The translations under genes were made by a program, and so were the position numbers. Source: Rhizobium rhododendri (GTDB taxonomy: Bacteria; Pseudomonadota; Alphaproteobacteria; Rhizobiales; Rhizobiaceae). Taken from it: 64,000 nt of DNA. The notes below the pieces were generated by a model that was not told where the DNA came from, did no database searches, and saw only the letters and a program-made list of their open reading frames with translations. Positions 46,199 through 54,422 of the stretch are shown here, in pieces; positions within the stretch are counted from its first letter, which is position 1, and each line of letters opens with the position of its first letter. The stretch lies in NCBI RefSeq assembly GCF_007000325.2, contig NZ_CP117268.1:744001-808000 (forward strand), read 5' to 3'.

Positions 46199-46782
46199 TG
46201 GCAGGTCCTCTCGTTCGCTTAAAGATCACGCTCGATGACGTTGATCCCTTGGTGATGCGGCGCGTTGTCGTCCCATTCCGCATTCGGCTTGACCGGCTTC
46301 ATGAGGTTCTTCAAGAGGCTTTCGGCTGGACCAACAGCCATCTGTATGAGTTCAGGATCCGTGACATCGGGTTCGGCGTGCCTGATGGCGGCTTTGATGG
46401 TCCCATCGATGCACGCAAAGAAACGCTTCTTGCTGCCATCGAAGATATCGGCGCGAAATCATTCAAGTATCTCTATGACTTCGGCGACGGCTGGACGCAC
46501 ACCGTGAAAATCGAAAAGGTTTTACCGGCGACCGCCGGCTTCGGCGATCCCTTCCTGCTTGACGTTGTCGGACGATGTCCACCGGAGGATGTCGGCGGTC
46601 CGTGGGGTTATGAAGAGTTCCGCGAGGCCATTGCGGACACCAACCATGAGCGTCACCACGAACTTGTGGAATGGTGGGGCGATGCGCACTACGATCCTGG
46701 CGATGTCGACGCCGCCAATCTCCGCAAAAACGTCGAGGCCTTAGCTGCAAAATGGAAGCGCCGATCGCGAAAGAAAAACTGA
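46198..46782 (+). CDS. pRiA4b ORF-3-like passenger protein
   Basis: This 194-residue protein of the plasmid pRiA4b ORF-3 family begins MAGPLVRLKITLDDVDPLVM and contains LDRLHEVLQEAFGWTNSHLYEF, YLYDFGDGWTHTVKIEKV and CPPEDVGGPWGYEEF, all family hallmarks. It overlaps tnpC by one base in a TGATG junction, so it is translated with the transposase, and it lies within the target duplications of IS66-B. Function is unknown. Confidence 0.88.
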   Translation: MAGPLVRLKITLDDVDPLVMRRVVVPFRIRLDRLHEVLQEAFGWTNSHLYEFRIRDIGFGVPDGGFDGPIDARKETLLAAIEDIGAKSFKYLYDFGDGWTHTVKIEKVLPATAGFGDPFLLDVVGRCPPEDVGGPWGYEEFREAIADTNHERHHELVEWWGDAHYDPGDVDAANLRKNVEALAAKWKRRSRKKN

Positions 46783-46808
46783 ACCTGCGGTCCTCGGCGA
46801 ATGCATAC

Positions 46809-47220
46809 TATCGGACGCACCAAAGGCGGGTTGAACTCCAAGCTGCATGCTGTTTGCGATGGTCACGGTCGGCCACTGATCCTGCTCTTGAGCGAAGGGC
46901 AGATGAGCGACTACAAAGGTGCCGCGCGGATGCTGCATGCTTTTCCCAAGGCAAAGACGTTTCTTGCCGACAAGGGATATGACGCCGACTGGTTTCGAGA
47001 CGCCTTGGCGCAACGCAAGATAACGGCCTGCATTCCATCACGGGCAAACCGCAAGGTGCCTATCCCGCACGATCCAGCGCTCTACAAAAAGCGGCACAAG
47101 ATCGAAAACATGTTCGGCAGGCTCAAGGACTGGAGGCGAATTCACACCCGGTACGACCGTTGCGCTCACACCTTCTTCTCAAGCATATGCATCGCCGCCG
47201 CCGTCATCTTCTGGATCTGA
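46809..47220 (+). pseudogene. IS5-family transposase, 3' part
   Basis: This is the C-terminal half of the split IS427-type transposase: IGRTKGGLNSKLHAVCDG, KTFLADKGYDADWFRDAL (second catalytic Asp) and KKRHKIENMFGRLKDWRRI (catalytic Glu), then the normal C-terminus and a TGA. It continues the fragment that ends at 40293. Confidence 0.88.
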
Positions 47221-47241
47221 TTTAACGAGTCCTGAGCCTAG

Positions 47242-48655
47242 CATTACAGTTGCGTATTTTTACAAGTTCTGAATCTATAGGCCTCCATGATTCGGAGGTC
47301 ATGGATGATGGGTGCATCGATCGAGACAACGTTGGAACTTTGGGCATCGTCGCTGCGTGAAGTTAAGGCGCGTATGCGCGGATTGTTTACGCAGGAGCGC
47401 GTTGCAGCATCTGCGAACCTTTTCCTGGACGGCTTGTTAGGTGATGAGCGCCGTAAGACAGGTTGGATGCGCGCTGAGGCGGCTGGCGATCCTGGTCCGT
47501 GGCGACAGCAAGCCATCTTGGGTCGTGGACGCTGGGACGCAGACGGACTTCGCGACATTGTGCGCGAGTATGTTGTGGAGCACCTTGCCACAGATGATGC
47601 GGTCCTGGTCATTGATGAGACCGGCTTCCTCAAGCAGGGCAAGACATCTTGCGGTGTTTCACGTCAATATACAGGGTCAGCGGGCAAGGTAACGAACTGC
47701 CAAATCGGTGTGTTCACCGCCTATGTTTCCGATCGTGGTCATGCCTTTATCGATCGAGCCTTGTACTTGCCAAAGAGTTGGACCAGCGATCCGGCAAGGC
47801 TTGCCGCCGCTCATGTTCCTGAAGCTGTAGCCTTCGCTACCAAGCCTGCCCTCGCTGTCGATATGATTCGGCGGGAGCTGACAGCCAAAGTGCCGTTTTC
47901 ATGGGTGGCAGCAGATGCGGTGTATGGCGTCGGAGACGTCGAAGGAGCGCTGCGCCGAGCCTGCAAAGGTTACGTTCTTGGGGTTAAATCCGACCATCAT
48001 TTTGGCGCTTGGTCTGGTAAGCCTTTCGTCGCAGGAACCGCTCTTGAGATTGCCCGTGATCTCGATCCGGCTGCATGGCATCGCCTTTCCGCTGGCGATG
48101 GCACAAAAGGCGCGCGGCTTCATGACTGGGCCTACTGCGAACTGGCCGATATCGATGCCGACGAATACAGTGATACGCAAACCGGGCTTTGGACGCGTGG
48201 CTTGTTGATCCGGCGCAATATCAGCGATGGCGACCTCGCATTCTTCACGACTTGGTGCCCGGCCGGAACAGGCATTCAGACGCTCGTATCCGTCGAAGGT
48301 CACCGTTGGGCAATCGAAGATAGCTTCGAGACAGCCAAGAACGAACTCGGCCTCGATCATAACGAGACCCGCTCGTGGCATGGCTGGCATCGCCATGTCT
48401 CGCTCGTCATGCTCGCCTTCGCAATGATGGCTGTGATCCGATATCGCGCCAATAATGCGGCACCCCAAAAAAGACCGAGGATGCCGACCATTACGATCTG
48501 ATCCGCTGGTCCATCCAAGAGGTCCGACGCATTGCGAATAAGCTTGCCCAGCGGCGTATAAAGCCCGCCCACATCATCGCATGGTCATGTTGGAGACGAG
48601 CGCATCAAGCTGCCGCACGACGCGCTCATTTGAAACTAAAACTGCAACTGTAATG
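47242..48655 (+). mobile_element. IS701-like insertion sequence, copy C (1414 bp)
   Basis: Same length and ends as copy B but inverted. It is flanked by the 4-bp direct repeat CTAG (47238-47241 and 48656-48659), different from the TTAG of copy B, so the two copies inserted independently. The first base of the left CTAG is the last base of the IS5 inverted repeat. The transposase is intact. Confidence 0.92.
47305..48501 (+). CDS. IS701-like transposase, copy C
   Basis: Identical to the copy B transposase except for Glu instead of Ala in IRR(A/E)LTAKV. The DDE residues are all present: VIDETGF, AADAVYG and AIEDSFETAKNELGLDH. The ATG at 47305 follows GGAGG by 6 bases. It reads away from the IS5/IS66 nest. 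Confidence 0.92.
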   Translation: MMGASIETTLELWASSLREVKARMRGLFTQERVAASANLFLDGLLGDERRKTGWMRAEAAGDPGPWRQQAILGRGRWDADGLRDIVREYVVEHLATDDAVLVIDETGFLKQGKTSCGVSRQYTGSAGKVTNCQIGVFTAYVSDRGHAFIDRALYLPKSWTSDPARLAAAHVPEAVAFATKPALAVDMIRRELTAKVPFSWVAADAVYGVGDVEGALRRACKGYVLGVKSDHHFGAWSGKPFVAGTALEIARDLDPAAWHRLSAGDGTKGARLHDWAYCELADIDADEYSDTQTGLWTRGLLIRRNISDGDLAFFTTWCPAGTGIQTLVSVEGHRWAIEDSFETAKNELGLDHNETRSWHGWHRHVSLVMLAFAMMAVIRYRANNAAPQKRPRMPTITI

Positions 48656-48666
48656 CTAGTAAAAGA

Positions 48667-48697
48667 CCCTGAACGCTGTCACGGCGTTCAGGGTTTT
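48667..48697. terminator. Rho-independent terminator
   Basis: CCCTGAACGC (48667-48676) pairs with GCGTTCAGGG (48684-48693) across a 7-base loop and is followed by TTTT. AAAA lies before the stem, so it could work in both directions. It lies 8 bases outside the CTAG duplication and was therefore next to the original IS5 target site. The gene it served is not obvious. Confidence 0.75.
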
Positions 48698-49151
48698 AAT
48701 GGGTCAGTATGTGCATTAGTTGCGCCCGATCATGTGGGGCATTCACGGACACCACAAAATATCAGGCTAAGCTGATGTAAAACTGAAAGTAGCAGCCGTT
48801 TTCGACAAGTATTCACCCGGCTGACAGCAACGATACCTGATCCCCGACAGACCTCGCGCCCCAAAGGGGTCTTCAGCTTGGGGCGCTTCCAGAACAATCA
48901 ACATTTTCAATTTTTAATTCCACTGAATAGACAGTCACCGGCTCCCGCCGGTTAAGGAACGAAATTAAATATTCATATTTCATTTCCGGCTCAGCTAAAC
49001 TTCTCCAAAGCTGCCATATTTGTTGTTACCTTCGAATAGCTTAAGGCCATATCCTGTTATTTACTAAATTATCAGGTTTTGGTTCTAGTGTCTTCGCACG
49101 CGGTAGCTGTGCCGTCATGTGCAACAAGCCATCAACGGATTTATAACCAAC
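48698..49151. other. Intergenic region upstream of the second chemoreceptor
   Basis: No gene was seen. GCGCCCCAA (48856-48864) and TTGGGGCGC (48878-48886) form a 9-bp stem with a 13-base loop but no T-run. The following 200 bases are AT-rich compared with the surroundings and probably hold the chemoreceptor promoter. Confidence 0.4.
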
Positions 49152-51173
49152 ATGTCCTTCCTTCAAAATGCGAAGATCCGAACCAAGATATTGTCAGTGC
49201 TGATTACAATATGCGTAATCGCCGCCGGCGGCGTGTTGACGATGTCACGCAATTTCCAAAAGGCCGATGACAACTACTCAGACCTAATTTCGCAAGATGA
49301 AGTAGCAACGGTCGCGATGGCTCGAGCGAGCCAAAGAGTCGCAGCCATTAGCTACAATGCTTATCAGATCCTCGCATACAGCTCGAAGGATCCTGAGATG
49401 CAAGGATTAAATGACGACTACGTAAAGAATAGAACGACGCTTTTCGAATTATTCGACGTAGCAAAGGAGCACGCACAGGACGACGCCCCGAGCGTAATTC
49501 CTCTCATGGATGCCGCCAAAGAAATTGTTTCCATTACGGACGAAGCCGTAAAGGCAGGTCTGGCTGACGACAATGATAGGGCGAAGTCGCTGCTGAAGCA
49601 GGCAGACGTGAAGGTCAAAGAGGAGATCCTAAACGTTCGTGGCTGGATTGAGCACAAAAGTAAGAGTGTTGAAGAGCAAAGCGATGCTCTAACTGCCGTC
49701 ACAGAAGGCACAATCTTCTACACTTTGGTGACACTCGGCCTCGTTTTTGCAGCCGCGCTTGCCGCAGGGCTTGTGGTTTCATCGCGCGGCATCACTACGC
49801 CTATTGTCAAACTGAAGAGCCGCATGGAAGCTCTGGCGCGTGGCGAAACTGAAGAGCCTATTTCTGGGCTGGAACGAGGTGATGAAGTCGGCCAGATGGC
49901 TGCAGCCGTCGCCGTGTTTCGCGACAACGCTATTGAGCGCATACGCCTTGAACGGGAGGCGCAATCCAACCGCACCCTGTCAGAGCAGGAGCGAGCAGAG
50001 CGAGAAGCGCAGAAAGCGCACGACGCCGAAGCCACTCGCCTGGCCGTCGACAGCCTGGGAACGGGATTGGGCGAGCTTTCCAGCGGCAACATGTCTTACC
50101 GCATTGAGACCGCGTTCGTTTCCCATCTCGACGGGTTGCGGGAGAACTTCAACGGCTCGATGGACAAGCTTCAGCACACTCTCAGAGCCGTCGCCGAAAA
50201 TGCTCAGGCGATCGATTCCGGCGCCAACGAGATCCGTGCGGCGGCTGATGATCTGTCTAAGCGCACGGAGCAGCAGGCGGCCTCGGTGGAGCAGACCGCC
50301 GCGGCCTTGGAAGAGATCACCACGACGGTGAAAGATTCTACCAAACGCGCTGAAGATGCGGGGCAGCTTGTCGGGCGCGCGAAATTGGGTGCGTTGAAGT
50401 CGGGCGAAGTCATGCGCGACGCAGTTGCCGCCATGCAGGGCATCGAAAAATCCTCAAGCGAGATATCCAACATCATCGGCGTAATCGACGAGATCGCCTT
50501 CCAAACAAATCTACTGGCGCTCAATGCCGGTGTGGAAGCCGCACGAGCAGGTGAGGCCGGTAAGGGCTTTGCAGTTGTTGCGCAAGAGGTGCGCGAGTTG
50601 GCCCAGCGTTCCGCCCAAGCCGCCAAAGAAATTAAGGCGCTGATCTCGACATCTGGATCTCAGGTTAAAAATGGTGTCGAGCTTGTAGGACGAACTGGAC
50701 AGTCGCTTGAACAGATCGTCAAAGAGGTCGAGGAGATCGACCAAAACGTCCGTGCTATCGTGGAGGCGGCACGCGAACAGTCGACCGGGCTGGCGGAGAT
50801 CAACACGGCAGTCAACACGATCGACCAAGGCACCCAGCAGAATGCGGCAATGGTTGAGCAGTCGACGGCCGCCAGCTACAGCCTCACCAAGGAGGTGGCC
50901 GCGCTGAACGACCTGCTGGGCCAGTTCAACCTGAGAACCAGCTCAGGAGGCTTCGCTGCGAATTCATCCCCGACCGCGAGGGGCACGAGCCGGTCAGCTC
51001 CCCACCTGGCATCAGCTCACTCCCCTGTTCGCGCCACTCAGGTCAGGCCCGCTCCGACCGGAGTGTCGCCCGTTGCGTCCCCGGCGCGATCCCTGCGCTC
51101 GAAACTCGCCGGTGCCTTTAACGGCGGCGCTCAGGCAGCAGCCACGGCTAACGAGAGCTGGGAGGAGTTCTAG
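49152..51173 (+). CDS. Methyl-accepting chemotaxis protein, second
   Basis: This 673-residue chemoreceptor has a first membrane segment [19 protein letters not shown] and a periplasmic four-helix-like domain with [20 protein letters not shown] and ISYNAYQIL. The second membrane segment is [24 protein letters not shown] domains and the conserved tip [20 protein letters not shown] follow. It ends SWEEF, again a CheR/CheB tether. The ATG at 49152 is preferred over a GTG at 49119 because the hydrophobic segment then starts near residue 12. It resembles the chemoreceptor at 13727-15694 in architecture, but the sensory domain differs. Confidence 0.93.
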   Translation: MSFLQNAKIRTKILSVLITICVIAAGGVLTMSRNFQKADDNYSDLISQDEVATVAMARASQRVAAISYNAYQILAYSSKDPEMQGLNDDYVKNRTTLFELFDVAKEHAQDDAPSVIPLMDAAKEIVSITDEAVKAGLADDNDRAKSLLKQADVKVKEEILNVRGWIEHKSKSVEEQSDALTAVTEGTIFYTLVTLGLVFAAALAAGLVVSSRGITTPIVKLKSRMEALARGETEEPISGLERGDEVGQMAAAVAVFRDNAIERIRLEREAQSNRTLSEQERAEREAQKAHDAEATRLAVDSLGTGLGELSSGNMSYRIETAFVSHLDGLRENFNGSMDKLQHTLRAVAENAQAIDSGANEIRAAADDLSKRTEQQAASVEQTAAALEEITTTVKDSTKRAEDAGQLVGRAKLGALKSGEVMRDAVAAMQGIEKSSSEISNIIGVIDEIAFQTNLLALNAGVEAARAGEAGKGFAVVAQEVRELAQRSAQAAKEIKALISTSGSQVKNGVELVGRTGQSLEQIVKEVEEIDQNVRAIVEAAREQSTGLAEINTAVNTIDQGTQQNAAMVEQSTAASYSLTKEVAALNDLLGQFNLRTSSGGFAANSSPTARGTSRSAPHLASAHSPVRATQVRPAPTGVSPVASPARSLRSKLAGAFNGGAQAAATANESWEEF

Positions 51174-51658
51174 GTCCGTTGAGCGCCGAATTTTTTCCCT
51201 AGCTGTCCACTTTGGCAAAGGTAGGTTGATAGCGATTGACGCCTTATATCGATTTGATGCCGACCTTTGACGACCCACATCTTCCCGATATGTCTTCAGC
51301 TTGGTAAGCTTGCAGAGAGGCAAATTTTTAGGTCGTCAGTTTCACTGACTATTTCCCTCGCCGGCCCGTTCCGGCGAGGGTGCAGCCTTATACGATGTAC
51401 CGGTCCAAGTGCATTATGACACAGGAAATTTCCGCGTCGACGTCAACCGAAGATCGCATCGAGAAGACAAGATTTTTGGCTGGTTGCGGCTCGTTTGAAA
51501 GAAGCCACACTGCAAAGGACATATCGCGATTTGATTTGAAGAGTTCCATAAATCAGCCTTGCGCGCCAACTCTATGTTATTGCTAGGAAAACGTCTCACA
51601 GGGTGAGTGGTAGGGTTCAGATCGCATCAAGGCAAAAGCAAGCTTCTGATGCTGGCGA
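51174..51658. other. Convergent intergenic region with a hairpin
   Basis: CCCTCGCCGG (51355-51364) and CCGGCGAGGG (51371-51380) form a 10-bp stem with a 6-base loop between the convergent chemoreceptor and LuxR-type genes. No T-run follows. A plus-strand frame at 51380-51586 has no recognisable family and is not called. Confidence 0.45.
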
Positions 51659-54277
51659 TCAATCGAGTATCGTCAGGACCGCTTGCATGCGGTTCTTGAC
51701 ACCGAGTTTTGCAAAAATGCTCTTCGCGTGCGATTTCACGGTGTTCAGATTGATGTCGAGTTTAATTGCGATCTCGCTGTTCGAATGGCCCCAACGCATC
51801 AGTTTCAGAACTTCCATTTCGCGCTGAGTAAGATCTATGACGGTGTCTCGCGAACGCGAACTGGGCGGGGTCTTTCGCTTCGCGGCGAAACCCGAAGTCG
51901 CGGCATCGGGAGCTACAAAGTCGCAGAGAACCCGCCAAGCACCTGTCACATTTCCGGTCGCCACGTTTTGCTTTGCTATCGTCGCCGTTCCGCGCGGCGC
52001 CATTTGCTGGGCTAACGCCTCGGCCTGCAATGCGGTGAGCAGGCGACCCTCGGCCCGGGCGCGCTCGGCAAGTGCCAGCAGCTTTTCAGTTGCAGCATCA
52101 GTTTGCCCGGCTTCCCTTAGAATTCGTGCCTCGAGAATTCGGAAAGGATCCCAGATCTGCCAGGCGGAAGACGGAAACCTGTTTCGTGCCTCGGGTAACT
52201 GGAGGGACAGCCGTTCCCACTCCCGCCGGCCCTCGGCGGGGCTGCTGAGGCGAAATGCCCGGTCGGCGCGCTCTACGCACAGCTGAAACTCCAGGCGGAA
52301 ATCTTCTGCTTCGTAAGCCTTCCTGCTGGAGCGTACGAGAAGTGCTGTCCCTTCCTCTGCACGGCCGGTGACGTCCAAAAGCCGAGCGAGACCTGTGGTT
52401 GCGATCAAAATGCGTTCGCTGAGGCCGGATACATCGGTCGCCTTTTCCGAGGGAATGGCGCGTCTCCAGAGGCGTTCTGCCTCTTCAAGATCATTGTCGT
52501 TATAGACGATCAGCCCCAGAAGCGCCGAGGGCAGCGCGACCATGTAGGACCGCTCCCCAAAATTCTGCTCGGCAATGGCCAACGCTTCGGTGACGACATG
52601 CCTCGCCTCCTGAAAAAGCCCGCGCGCGATGTATGACATCGCGGCGATGCAGCGGGAATGAATGCCACCCCAGTGGCATGCCATGTCGTCATACACCCCG
52701 TTTGCGCGCCAGGTCAGGCGTTCGGCCAGTTCGAGGTTTCCGAGATTGAAGGCGATGTAACTGTGGATCGAATCCAGGTCGACCTGTCCGAATGCCAGGC
52801 GATCGAGCTCCCGTCCCACCAGCTGGGAAACATGGAAATCAGCGGCTGCCAGATCGCCTCCATAGGCGCCGACGAGTGCACGCATCAGGTGGAGGCGGCC
52901 ACCGATGTCGAGGCCCGTGCGGGCGGCGATAACCGAGACCGGACTGTCCGGGTCGGCCGCCGCGACCTCGATCGTCTGCAGGGTCTGCTCGGCCTGCAGG
53001 AAGCGGCACATGTTGATGGACCGCCAGACCTGCAGGAAAAGAAGCAGCGGCCGTTCCTCGCGCGCGTCTCGGGGCAGTTGTTGCATCCAGCGCGAATAGG
53101 TGTCGAAACGACCATGGCTAAGATAGTCGTAGAGGCAGTAGGCTTCGATGAGTTCTGCCGCCCAGTTCGATCGCCGCGCCAGAAAGGCATGGCGAACGGC
53201 GTCAACAGGCGAACCGTTGTCGATGAACCATTGCGCCGCACGTGCATGGATGCCTTCAACGGCCGGGCGATCCTCCGCATAGAGGCGGGTCTGCAGAAAC
53301 TCCTGGAAGAGATGGTGATATTTGTACCATCTCAGGGTTCCCGGTAACGCGACGACGAACAACTGCCCCTGCTCCAGGAACGATAGCATCTGATCGCCAT
53401 CGTCTCGTCCCGTGACGGCGTTGCACAGTTCGGCGTTCAAGGTGTCGAGCAGGGACGTCCGCGCAAGAAATTCGCAGACTTCGGAGGGCAGTCCAGCAAT
53501 CACCTCCTCGAGGAAATAGTCTGCGAATGCACGGTGGCTTCCCGACGGCGCGGAGGCAACGAAATTGCCGGCGGCGCGTCCTATGACCAGGGCAGCGAGC
53601 CGCAGGCCCACCGCCCAGCCTTCGGTGTGCGCATGCATCTGGCGGCTTTCATCGGCCGTCAGGGCGACCTTCGACGCCATGCGAAAAAAACTCTCGGTCT
53701 CCCCTTCGCTGAACTGCAGGTCCTCAACGGGAATGTCGATCATTTCGCCGTTCGCGCGGTACCGGCCGACAGGTATGGATGGCCGGTTTCGGCTGGCAAG
53801 GACAACTGTCAGATTTGGCAGGCGAGCGGCGAGCAGGGTATTGATAGCCTCGCCGCCGTCCCCGCCCTCGGCCAGGTGGTAATCGTCTATGAACAGGGCC
53901 AAGGGCTGCTCCGCCGTGCGCTCGGCGACAACAGCGGTCAGGCGACGGAGCACATCGGCGCGATCGGTGGAGGGTTTATGCTCGGCAGTGCCGCCTGATG
54001 CCTGTTCGACAGACTGGAAAAGCCCTTCCGCAAAACTCAGCGGATCCCTGTCATCCTCGCCCGCCGAATACCAGACTGTTGAAAACCCCGATTCAGTCAG
54101 GCTTTGGTGCCACTGTGCAAGAAGCGTCGTCTTGCCTGAGCCCGCCGGCGCGTGCACCACGGCCAATCGGTGCGTGACGAGGAGCTGGGCCAAGTGTGTC
54201 AGGCGAGGGCGGTCAATCATGCCTGTGGAAGCGCTTGGGGGGACTGATCGTCTGTTCAGAGAGCGCAAGCGCTGCAT
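51659..54277 (-). CDS. MalT/LAL-type LuxR-family regulator
   Basis: This 872-residue regulator has an N-terminal STAND ATPase with Walker A VVHAPAGSGKTTLLAQW (about residue 40) and a Walker B-like LALFIDDYHLA. A long region of TPR-like helical repeats follows, then a C-terminal LuxR helix-turn-helix (LTQREMEVLKLMRWGHSNSEIAIKLDINLNTVKSHAKSIFAKLG). The ATG at 54277 has GGAG 5 bases upstream. Proteins of this class are switched on by a small ligand plus ATP. It is divergent from the amidase/ABC operon and very likely controls it. Confidence 0.9.
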   Translation of the reverse strand: MQRLRSLNRRSVPPSASTGMIDRPRLTHLAQLLVTHRLAVVHAPAGSGKTTLLAQWHQSLTESGFSTVWYSAGEDDRDPLSFAEGLFQSVEQASGGTAEHKPSTDRADVLRRLTAVVAERTAEQPLALFIDDYHLAEGGDGGEAINTLLAARLPNLTVVLASRNRPSIPVGRYRANGEMIDIPVEDLQFSEGETESFFRMASKVALTADESRQMHAHTEGWAVGLRLAALVIGRAAGNFVASAPSGSHRAFADYFLEEVIAGLPSEVCEFLARTSLLDTLNAELCNAVTGRDDGDQMLSFLEQGQLFVVALPGTLRWYKYHHLFQEFLQTRLYAEDRPAVEGIHARAAQWFIDNGSPVDAVRHAFLARRSNWAAELIEAYCLYDYLSHGRFDTYSRWMQQLPRDAREERPLLLFLQVWRSINMCRFLQAEQTLQTIEVAAADPDSPVSVIAARTGLDIGGRLHLMRALVGAYGGDLAAADFHVSQLVGRELDRLAFGQVDLDSIHSYIAFNLGNLELAERLTWRANGVYDDMACHWGGIHSRCIAAMSYIARGLFQEARHVVTEALAIAEQNFGERSYMVALPSALLGLIVYNDNDLEEAERLWRRAIPSEKATDVSGLSERILIATTGLARLLDVTGRAEEGTALLVRSSRKAYEAEDFRLEFQLCVERADRAFRLSSPAEGRREWERLSLQLPEARNRFPSSAWQIWDPFRILEARILREAGQTDAATEKLLALAERARAEGRLLTALQAEALAQQMAPRGTATIAKQNVATGNVTGAWRVLCDFVAPDAATSGFAAKRKTPPSSRSRDTVIDLTQREMEVLKLMRWGHSNSEIAIKLDINLNTVKSHAKSIFAKLGVKNRMQAVLTILD

Positions 54278-54312
54278 GAGGGCTCCGGCAATGATTGTCG
54301 TCTCGCAAAAGC

Positions 54313-54334
54313 ATATCACCCTTTGGGGTGATAT
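54313..54334. promoter_or_regulatory. 22-bp palindrome between regulator and amidase operon
   Basis: ATATCACCC (54313-54321) and GGGTGATAT (54326-54334) are exact complements across 4 bases. A weaker related site, TCACCC followed by GGGATCA, lies at 54351-54366. They sit in the gap between divergent starts (54277 and 54423) and are strong operator candidates, perhaps for the LAL regulator encoded alongside. Confidence 0.6.
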
Positions 54335-54422
54335 GAAAAATTTTCCTGTCTCACCCTTCGGGATCATGCCAAAAATATGTGCTGGCCGTATTTTTGTGCA
54401 CTTCGACACCGGAGATCGAAAA

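Larger units (their letters stand above)
40294..46808 (+). mobile_element. IS66-family element B with pRiA4b ORF-3 passenger, itself interrupted
   Basis: The ends start GTATCC (40294) and, read inward on the other strand, GTATGC (46808), sharing CG.CG.GGACCGC. They resemble those of IS66-A. They are flanked by TATCGGA (40287-40293 and 46809-46815), that is 7 of the 8 bases expected for an IS66 duplication. It contains tnpA, a split tnpB, tnpC and a passenger gene. Without the 3.4-kb insert in tnpB it would be about 3.1 kb. Confidence 0.85.
39871..47238 (+). mobile_element. IS5-family (IS427-type) element, split by IS66-B
   Basis: The outer ends are a 10-bp inverted repeat, GGCTCAGGAC at 39871-39880 and GTCCTGAGCC at 47229-47238, each bordered by TA. 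Removing IS66-B and one copy of its duplication leaves 846 bp, the normal size of IS427-type elements, with two overlapping transposase frames. IS66-B inserted near the frame-overlap region. IS701 copies B and C sit on its two outer tips. The TA on either side, with the flanks beyond the IS701 copies, reconstructs an empty site around CACATTAGTAAAAG. Confidence 0.85.

Noticed and set aside
48856..48886. Hairpin upstream of the second chemoreceptor considered as terminator or riboswitch
   Set aside because: No T-run and no recognisable aptamer; kept only as a note in the intergenic entry.
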